Of a stretch of DNA of 64,000 nt, positions 57,423 through 64,000 are shown piece after piece. The stretch lies in NCBI GenBank assembly GCA_905221195.1, contig CAJNCF010000007.1, forward strand, positions 49,015 through 113,014, given 5' to 3'. The notes under the pieces were generated by a model. That model saw only the letters and a list, made by a program, of their open reading frames with translations, made no database searches and was not told the origin of the DNA. Numbering within the stretch: the first letter of the stretch is position 1; each line of letters begins with the position of its first letter. The translations under genes and the position numbers were made by a program. This stretch comes from a bacterium (GTDB lineage: Bacteria > Bacillota > Bacilli > Lactobacillales > Streptococcaceae).

Positions 57423-60400
57423 ATGGAAAACAAAAACTCTATGAGTCGTGTTGAGCGTTTGCACCGTGAAAAGGTAACTCGCTACTCTATTCGTAAATAC
57501 AGCTTTGGTGCAGCTAGTGTAGCAGTTGCTGCTCTTTTCATGTTCTTAGGTAATGGAGCTGTATCAGCTAATGAGCTAAGCAAACAGGAAACAGTTGTAG
57601 AAGCTTCAGCACCTGCCCCTGCAGAGGAAGCACCAGCTAAGGAGGAAACGTCTGATAAGCCAGAAGAACCAGCAAATCCAGCTTTAGATAAAACTAAACT
57701 TGAAAGCTACATTGCAGAAATCGAAGCAAAACTTGCTAACGGTTCTTATGCTAATAAAACAGATGAATCTGTTGCAGTATTAAAAGCAGACCTAGAGACT
57801 GCAAAAGCTACATTAGCAAATGCAACAAGTCAAGACGAGCTTATAAAGGCTTATAACAAACTTGTAATGACTGTTAATTCAGGGTTGAAAAATAAACCAA
57901 CAGAGAAAAAGGAAACTCCAGCAGTAGACACTACTAACGGAAAAGAAACTGTAGGTAAAAAAGCGGAAAACACTGAACCAAAATCTGATTCTAATTCAAT
58001 CGAAAACACAGGTTCTAAAGATCCACGTAATGGAAAAGCAATGGATAAGGATAATGCTTTCCGTACGGAAACTTCAAAAACTGTAGGTGATATTACTTAC
58101 ACTACAGAGTTTTCAAATGATACAACAAAAGAAATCTATGTTTATAACAAAGAAGATGCTAATGTAGAATTTAAAATCAACTCAGCAACAAATAAAGTAA
58201 CATATGTTGAAACAACAAGAGGATCAAATCAAAAATTCAGAACTGTAAATAATACAACTCTTACAGATGATTATGGATACTATTTCGAAAAAATTACTAC
58301 AGAAACAGATACGCCATTAACAGTAAGAATGACAGGTCAACCTAATGCTACTATCATGGGTAATAGTAACTATACGAAGACTGAAGCTCAAAACTTTGCA
58401 ATGGGTGACCGTTATCTTCGTGTAACAGCAAAAGATGGTTCAGCAATGTCTACTAATAGTAGTGGTGCAAATGCAGATGGATACTTCAAGATTGTCCTTA
58501 AATCACAAACATACAAATACAGCATCCAACAACCAGAAATAGATGGAGATAAAATCGGTGTTGATGATATTAACAACCTAACTGCTGCGGATATTACAAA
58601 TATTAAAAATAGAATTAATATTGAATACTCTAAAACAAGTACAGATGCTAGATTAGAGTCTGTGAAAGGTACAGCATTAGAAGATAAAAATACAGTAGTA
58701 GAAAATATTGATGTTAACCCTACTACAAAAGTAATTACTGTAACATATAAAGATGGTTCAACAGATACAGCAACAATTTCAAGTGTTGTACGTAATAACG
58801 TAGCGCCAACAGTATCAATTCCATATTCAGACCCAGCTCCAAATAAAAAAGAAATTTATCTATATACTGGAGAAGAAGCTGACGTTGATATTACTTTTAA
58901 CGATGATTCAGGAAAAATTAAATCAGCTGCTCTAAAAAAAGGTGGAAATATTGCTTTAAATAACGTTGGTGGAAATCCTGATGTACAAGATAATGAGTGG
59001 GGATTCAATGTAACAGCGATTAATTCTGAAACTGCTACACCAGCAAAAATTAAAATAACAGGACAAGTTTCAGGGATTGCAGCAGATAGATTACCAAAAA
59101 CAGAAAACGATTCTTTAGAGCTTGTAACACGTTTTGCAACAGCAACAGATAAAGATGGAAAAGAAATTACTAATATTGCTGTAAAAAATAAAAATGCTAA
59201 TAAAGAGGTTATTGGAACATACTTAACTGACCCAGGTGCTGTAACATTTGTATTAAAAGCACAAGCTAAAAAATATGATATCGTTACTCCGACAGAAGCA
59301 GATAAAGTAGCAGTAGCTGATCCAACAGCGGTAACTGATGAAGAATTTGCTAAAATTAAAGCAAAATTAGAATATTCTAGAACGAATGAAGATAAAAACT
59401 TAGAATCTAAACGTGGTGAAGCAGTAGATAATACTGATAACAAAGTTGCTACAATTACTAAAGAAGGTAATAACATTGTTGCAACATATAAAGATGGTTC
59501 TAAAGATGTAAGACCATTATCAGACTTTACTAAATTAGACAAACAACCTGCGATTGATGCAGTAAACACAGCAGCAACTGAGAAAATTGCAGCAATTAAT
59601 GCTACTCCAAACGCTACTGATGAAGAAAAAGCAGCGGCAATTGCAAAAGTAAATGCTGACAAAGAAAAAGCTTTAACAGCAATCAATGATGCTAATGTAA
59701 CAACAATTGATGCATTAAACAAAGCTAAAGAAGCTGGTACAACTGCAATTGCGGCAGATAACCCAGTAGTAGCTAAAAAAGATGCAGCTAAAAAAGCTAT
59801 TGAAGCAGCTCGTTTAGCTAAAGAAAATGCGATTAAAGCAGATACAAACTTATCAGAAGATGAGAAAAAAGCAGCGATTGCTAAAGCGAATGAAGCAGCA
59901 ACAGCAGCAACAGCGAAAGTTGATGCAGCAACTACAGATACAGCAGTTGATGGTGCACAAACAGAAGCAACTACAGCGATTGGTAAAGTTAACCCAGTAG
60001 CAAAAGAAACTGCTAAAGAAGCGATTGGAAATGCTTTAACAGCTAAAAACAATGAAATTGACGGTCGTAAAGATTTAAGTCAAGCAGAAAAAGATGCAGC
60101 AAAAGCTGAAGCTAAGAAATTAGCTGATGCACAATTAGCAGAAATCGCTAAACAACCAGACAATGCTGACACACCAGAAGCAGCAGCGGCAGCACAAAAA
60201 CTTGTTGATAATGCTGAAGATAAAGGTGTAGGGGATGTAACATCTGTAAACCCAATTGCTAAAGAAGCAGCTAAACAAGCAGTTGCAGCTGAGTTAACTA
60301 AGAAAGAAGAGCAAATTGATGCTCGTACTGACTTAACAACAGAAGAAAAAGCAGCAGCGAAAAAAGAAGCTCAAGCAAAAGCTAAGGAAGCAACAGATGC

Positions 60401-63400
60401 AATTGATGCACAACCATCTATTACAGATTCAGCAGACAAAGCAACAGCAGCTCAAACTGCAGTAGATAATGCTAAAAATAAAGGTGTAGCAGATGTTAAA
60501 GCTGTAAACCCAGTAGCGGCTAAGAAAACTGAAGCTAAACAAGCAATTGATGAAGCATTAACAGCTAAAAACAATGCAATTGACGCTCGTGATGATTTAA
60601 CACCTGAGCAAAAAACAGCATTGAAAAATGCAGCAAAAGCAAAAGCAGATGCAGCTAAAGATGCTATTGATAAAGCGACAACAGATGCAGATGTAGATCA
60701 AGCCAAAACAGATGGTGCGACAGCAATTGCAAATGTAACTCCAGTAGCAAAAGAACCTGCTAAACAAGCAATTGCAAAAGCGTTAGAAGATAAAAATGCT
60801 GAAATTGACAAACGTACGGATTTAACAGAAGAAGAAAAAACAGCAGCAAAAGCTGAAGCTAAGAAATTAGCTGATGCACAATTAGCAGAAATCGCTAAAC
60901 AACCAGATGTAGCAGACACACCAGAAGCAGCACAAACGGCACAAACAGCAGTAGATGCAGCTAAGAAAACAGGTGTAGATGAAGTAACTGCAGTAAATCC
61001 AACAGCAGTGACAAAACCAGCAGCTAAGAAAGCAATTGACGATGCATTGACAGCTAAAAACAATGCTATTGATGCTCGTACAGACTTGACAGATGCAGAG
61101 AAAAAAGCAGCAAAAGATAAAGCAGCAGAAGAAGCTAAGAAAGCTAAAGAAGCAATCGATGCAGCAACAACAGACGCAGCAGTAGATACAGCGAAAACAG
61201 CTGGATTAGATGAAGTTGCGAAAGTAAATCCAGTAGCTAAAGAAGCGGCTAAGAAAGCAGTGGCAGATGAATTAGCTAAGAAAGAAGCAGAAATTGATGC
61301 TCGTACAGACTTGTCTGATGCAGAAAAAGCTGCAGCTAAGAAAGATGCTCAAGCCAAAGCTAAAGAAGCTACAGATGCAATTAACGCACAACCAGACAAT
61401 GCAGAAACACCAGAAGCAGCAACAGCAGCTCAAACTGCAGTGGATAATGCAAAAGATAAGGGTGTAGCGGATGTTAAATCTGTAAATCCAGTAGCTAAAG
61501 AAGCAGCTAAGAAAGCAGTAGCGGATGAATTAGCTAAGAAAGAAGCAGAAATCGATGCTCGTACTGATTTAACGCAAGAAGAAAAAGACGTGGCTAAGAA
61601 AGATGCTCAAGATAAGGCTAAATCAGCAACAGATGCAATTAATGCACAACCAGACAATGCGGATACACCAGAAAAAGCAGCAGAAGCTCAAAAAGCAGTA
61701 GATACAGCTAAGAAAACAGGTGTAGATGAAGTTGCGGCTGTAAATCCAGAAGCAGTAACGAAACCAGCAGCTAAGAAAGCAATCGATGATAAATTAGCTG
61801 AACAATTAAAAGCAATCGAAAACACTCCAGATGCTACAGATGAAGAGAAGAAAGTTGCAGCAGATGCAGCTAAGGCTCTAGCTGAAGAAGCTAAGAAAGC
61901 AATCGATAAAGCTGGAACAGATGCTGAAGTTAAAAAACTTCAAGAAGAAGCTGAAAAAGAAATCGAAAAATCTGTACCAGTTGTAGAAGATAAACCAAAT
62001 GCTCGTAAAGCAATTGATGACGAAGCAACAGCTAAAAAAGCAGCAATAGATGCTCGTGACGACTTGACTCCTAAAGCTAAAGAAGATCTTAAAGCTCAAG
62101 TAGACAAGATTGCAGAACAAGCTAAAAAATCTGTAGATGCAGCTAAAACAGCAGAAGCGGTTAATGGGATTGAAGAGTCAGATAAAGCGGCTATTAAAGC
62201 TGTAGGTGAAGTGAATATTCCAGCTGACAAAGTTTTAGTAAATGATCCAAGTGCTTTAACAGATGATGAAAAAGCTAAAGTATTAGAAGCTGTTAAGAAA
62301 GTAAATCCAGATGCTAAAGAAATCACTCAAGACGCAGATGGAAATATTACTGTTACAACTCCAGATGGTCATAAGGAAATTATTACTCCAGAACAAGTTG
62401 TGAAAACTTCTGATTCAGCAAATGAACCAAAAGCAGGAAACGATGTAGTTAAACCAGCGGATAAAGTTATTGTAGCAGATCCAACTAAGTTAACAGATGC
62501 TGAAAAAGAAAAAATTAAAGCAGCTGTAGAAGCAGTAAATCCAAATTCTGTAGTAACAGTAGATGAAAAAGGAAATGCTAAAGTTTCGACTCCAGATGGT
62601 CAAACACAAGTGATTTCTGTAGATGAATTAGTACGTACTGTTGAAGATATTAAGAAACCAAACGCAGGTAATGACATCGTTAAACCAGCAGATAAGACAG
62701 TCGTAGCGAATCCAGATGCTCTCACTCCAGAAGAGAAGAAAGCGATCGAGGATAAAGTTAAAGCAGTCAATCCAGGAGCGACTGTAGTCGTAGACGATAA
62801 AGGCAACGCCACAGTTACAACTCCAGAAGGTAAGACAGCGGTAATCCCAGCGTCAGACTTGACTAAGTCAGAAGCGGATGCAGCTAAACCAAACGCAGGC
62901 AATGATATCGTTAAACCAGCGGACAAAACTGTAGTTGCTAACCCAGACAAGTTGACAGATGCTGAGAAGAAAGCGATCGAAGATAAGGTTAAAGCAGTCA
63001 ATCCAGGAGCGACTGTGGTCGTAGACGATAAAGGAAACACCACAGTCACAACCCCAGCAGGTAAGACAGCGGTAATCCCAGCGTCAGACTTGACTAAGTC
63101 AGAAGCGGATGCAGCTAAACCAAACGCAGGCAATGACATCGTTAAACCAGCGGACAAAACTGTAGTTGCTAACCCAGACAAGTTGACAGATGCTGAGAAG
63201 AAAGCAATCGAAGATAAGGTTAAAGCAGTAAACCCAGGTGCAACTGTAGTCGTAGACGATAAAGGAAACACCACAGTCACAACCCCAGAAGGTAAGACAG
63301 CGGTAATCCCAGCGTCAGACTTGACTAAGTCAGAAGCGGATGCAGCTAAACCAAACGCAGGCAATGACATCGTTAAACCAGCGGACAAGACAGTAGTAGC

Positions 63401-64000
63401 CAACCTAGACAAACTTACAGATGCTGAGAAGAAAGCAATCGAAGATAAGGTTAAAGAAGTAAATCCAGGTTCAACTGTAGTAGTAGATGATAAAGGAAAC
63501 ACCACAGTCACAACCCCAGCAGGTAAGACAGCGGTAATCCCAGCAACAGACTTAGTTAAATCACAAGAAGATGCAGCTAAACCAAACGCAGGCAACGACA
63601 TCGTTAAACCAGCAGATAAGACTGTAGTAGCCAACCCAGACAAACTTACAGATGCTGAGAAGAAAGCGATCGAAGATAAGGTTAAAGCAGTAAATCCAGG
63701 AGCGACAGTAGTCGTAGACGATAAAGGAAATGCGACAGTAACAACGCCAGAAGGTAAGACAGCAGTAATTCCAGCTTCTGACTTAACAAAATCAGCAGCG
63801 GATGCAGCTAAACCAAACGCAGGCAATGACATCGTTAAACCAGCGGACAAAACTGTAGTTGCTGACCCAGACAAGTTGACAGATGCTGAGAAGAAAGCAA
63901 TCGAAGATAAGGTTAAAGCAGTCAACCCAGGTGCAACTGTAGTCGTAGACGATAAAGGAAACACCACAGTCACAACCCCAGAAGGTAAGACAGCGGTAAT
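57423..64000 (+). CDS. Very large YSIRK-signal repeat surface protein, 3' end beyond window
   Basis: At least 2192 residues are visible, open to the end of the window. RBS AAGGAGCC precedes the ATG. The signal has YSIRKYSFGAASVAVA (21-36) and a cleavage site near VSA-NE (49), so it is exported to the septum. A Pro/Glu-rich stretch, a FIVAR-like helical part (about 75-150) and a non-repetitive region (about 200-700) follow. DUF1542-like helical repeats (about 710-1590) and 77-residue repeats (from about 1592) come next. An LPXTG anchor is expected beyond the window. It is probably a fibrillar adhesin. Confidence 0.88.
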   Translation, partial: MENKNSMSRVERLHREKVTRYSIRKYSFGAASVAVAALFMFLGNGAVSANELSKQETVVEASAPAPAEEAPAKEETSDKPEEPANPALDKTKLESYIAEIEAKLANGSYANKTDESVAVLKADLETAKATLANATSQDELIKAYNKLVMTVNSGLKNKPTEKKETPAVDTTNGKETVGKKAENTEPKSDSNSIENTGSKDPRNGKAMDKDNAFRTETSKTVGDITYTTEFSNDTTKEIYVYNKEDANVEFKINSATNKVTYVETTRGSNQKFRTVNNTTLTDDYGYYFEKITTETDTPLTVRMTGQPNATIMGNSNYTKTEAQNFAMGDRYLRVTAKDGSAMSTNSSGANADGYFKIVLKSQTYKYSIQQPEIDGDKIGVDDINNLTAADITNIKNRINIEYSKTSTDARLESVKGTALEDKNTVVENIDVNPTTKVITVTYKDGSTDTATISSVVRNNVAPTVSIPYSDPAPNKKEIYLYTGEEADVDITFNDDSGKIKSAALKKGGNIALNNVGGNPDVQDNEWGFNVTAINSETATPAKIKITGQVSGIAADRLPKTENDSLELVTRFATATDKDGKEITNIAVKNKNANKEVIGTYLTDPGAVTFVLKAQAKKYDIVTPTEADKVAVADPTAVTDEEFAKIKAKLEYSRTNEDKNLESKRGEAVDNTDNKVATITKEGNNIVATYKDGSKDVRPLSDFTKLDKQPAIDAVNTAATEKIAAINATPNATDEEKAAAIAKVNADKEKALTAINDANVTTIDALNKAKEAGTTAIAADNPVVAKKDAAKKAIEAARLAKENAIKADTNLSEDEKKAAIAKANEAATAATAKVDAATTDTAVDGAQTEATTAIGKVNPVAKETAKEAIGNALTAKNNEIDGRKDLSQAEKDAAKAEAKKLADAQLAEIAKQPDNADTPEAAAAAQKLVDNAEDKGVGDVTSVNPIAKEAAKQAVAAELTKKEEQIDARTDLTTEEKAAAKKEAQAKAKEATDAIDAQPSITDSADKATAAQTAVDNAKNKGVADVKAVNPVAAKKTEAKQAIDEALTAKNNAIDARDDLTPEQKTALKNAAKAKADAAKDAIDKATTDADVDQAKTDGATAIANVTPVAKEPAKQAIAKALEDKNAEIDKRTDLTEEEKTAAKAEAKKLADAQLAEIAKQPDVADTPEAAQTAQTAVDAAKKTGVDEVTAVNPTAVTKPAAKKAIDDALTAKNNAIDARTDLTDAEKKAAKDKAAEEAKKAKEAIDAATTDAAVDTAKTAGLDEVAKVNPVAKEAAKKAVADELAKKEAEIDARTDLSDAEKAAAKKDAQAKAKEATDAINAQPDNAETPEAATAAQTAVDNAKDKGVADVKSVNPVAKEAAKKAVADELAKKEAEIDARTDLTQEEKDVAKKDAQDKAKSATDAINAQPDNADTPEKAAEAQKAVDTAKKTGVDEVAAVNPEAVTKPAAKKAIDDKLAEQLKAIENTPDATDEEKKVAADAAKALAEEAKKAIDKAGTDAEVKKLQEEAEKEIEKSVPVVEDKPNARKAIDDEATAKKAAIDARDDLTPKAKEDLKAQVDKIAEQAKKSVDAAKTAEAVNGIEESDKAAIKAVGEVNIPADKVLVNDPSALTDDEKAKVLEAVKKVNPDAKEITQDADGNITVTTPDGHKEIITPEQVVKTSDSANEPKAGNDVVKPADKVIVADPTKLTDAEKEKIKAAVEAVNPNSVVTVDEKGNAKVSTPDGQTQVISVDELVRTVEDIKKPNAGNDIVKPADKTVVANPDALTPEEKKAIEDKVKAVNPGATVVVDDKGNATVTTPEGKTAVIPASDLTKSEADAAKPNAGNDIVKPADKTVVANPDKLTDAEKKAIEDKVKAVNPGATVVVDDKGNTTVTTPAGKTAVIPASDLTKSEADAAKPNAGNDIVKPADKTVVANPDKLTDAEKKAIEDKVKAVNPGATVVVDDKGNTTVTTPEGKTAVIPASDLTKSEADAAKPNAGNDIVKPADKTVVANLDKLTDAEKKAIEDKVKEVNPGSTVVVDDKGNTTVTTPAGKTAVIPATDLVKSQEDAAKPNAGNDIVKPADKTVVANPDKLTDAEKKAIEDKVKAVNPGATVVVDDKGNATVTTPEGKTAVIPASDLTKSAADAAKPNAGNDIVKPADKTVVADPDKLTDAEKKAIEDKVKAVNPGATVVVDDKGNTTVTTPEGKTAV
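59545..62195 (+). repeat. DUF1542-like coding repeats
   Basis: Units of about 75 to 88 residues recur, each with a core like LTAKNNAIDARTDLT followed by a helical Ala/Lys/Glu-rich stretch and a final VNP(V)AKEAAKKA. The spacing of the A-I-D-A-R core alternates (about 258, 261, 228, 264, 225 and 258 bases between successive units), so short and long units are interleaved. Copies differ by many substitutions, unlike the following array. Confidence 0.85.
62196..64000 (+). repeat. 231-base tandem repeat array (77 residues per unit)
   Basis: The anchor CCAAACGCAGG or its variant occurs at 62427, 62658, 62889, 63120, 63351, 63582 and 63813, always 231 bases apart, with a first diverged unit from about 62196. 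The later units are almost identical; the first two are clearly diverged. Each codes KPADKTVV then LTDAEKKAIEDKVKAVNP, then VVVDDKGN and TAVIPASDL. The array continues past the window end. Confidence 0.95.

Noticed and set aside
62600..63973. A 457-codon minus-strand open frame rich in Ser/Thr/Val (and smaller ones at 58856-60052, 60698-61063, 61878-62326)
   Set aside because: They are shadows of the repeated plus-strand surface protein. The codon composition of the repeats keeps the opposite strand open, and no RBS or family pattern is present.

Overview
The window looks like a chromosomal segment of a mitis-group Streptococcus, most likely S. mitis or a close relative of S. pneumoniae. The reasons are the low GC, BOX repeats with the pneumococcal boxA/boxC core, a competence-type choline-binding murein hydrolase (CbpD), the glpK-glpO-glpF operon, a dlt operon that includes dltX, and the adcRCBA zinc operon, in an order close to the pneumococcal chromosome. 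Comparisons with pneumococcal gene order below are from memory and were not searched.

Layout. 1-3739: end of gdpP, then rplI, dnaC and a veg-like gene. 3771-5084: cbpD with a candidate competence promoter and a BOX element in its leader. 5100-8090: a TPP-riboswitch-controlled thiamine precursor operon (thiamine-binding protein, ABC permease, lipoprotein, ATPase). 8161-11138: ctsR-clpC with a CtsR operator. 11171-15216: nadR-pnuC-nrtR for NAD salvage, a small membrane protein and a lipoprotein with an operator-like palindrome. 15220-17612 (minus): hslO-dusB-isochorismatase. 17777-23577: Mga-like regulator and glycerol operon with a cre-like site. 23600-24945: tiny peptide and MFS transporter. 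25157-29785: dltXABCD.

29864-44883 is an accessory island between dltD and adcR, which I recall as adjacent in S. pneumoniae TIGR4. It has an RmlC-like/Rossmann fusion, a GT11-like fucosyltransferase, an RmlB-like dehydratase, a GT52-GT2 fusion glycosyltransferase and a GT4-like glycosyltransferase. Two tandem LPXTG proteins with MucBP domains follow, then a CMP-sialate-type cytidylyltransferase. A decayed piece of a second cytidylyltransferase lies between the two adhesins, so the unit adhesin + cytidylyltransferase was probably duplicated. Together the genes could make dTDP- and CMP-activated sugars and attach them to a surface glycan or protein. The product is unknown.

44974-48573: adcRCBA with an AdcR box. 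48637-48967 holds an unlisted Fst/par-type type I toxin-antitoxin module: a 32-residue peptide on the minus strand and a roughly 65-nt antisense RNA on the plus strand. A second, apparently nonsense-interrupted Fst-like peptide follows at 49042-49137. 49245-50374: SPFH protein and another BOX. 50461-56003: cre-controlled GH2 glycosidase and GH29 alpha-L-fucosidase. 56104-56991: a Rpn-family gene broken by one stop codon. 57291-64000: start of a very large YSIRK surface protein with a leader hairpin, DUF1542-like repeats and 231-bp tandem repeats, cut by the window end. No tRNA, rRNA, CRISPR array or complete insertion sequence was seen.
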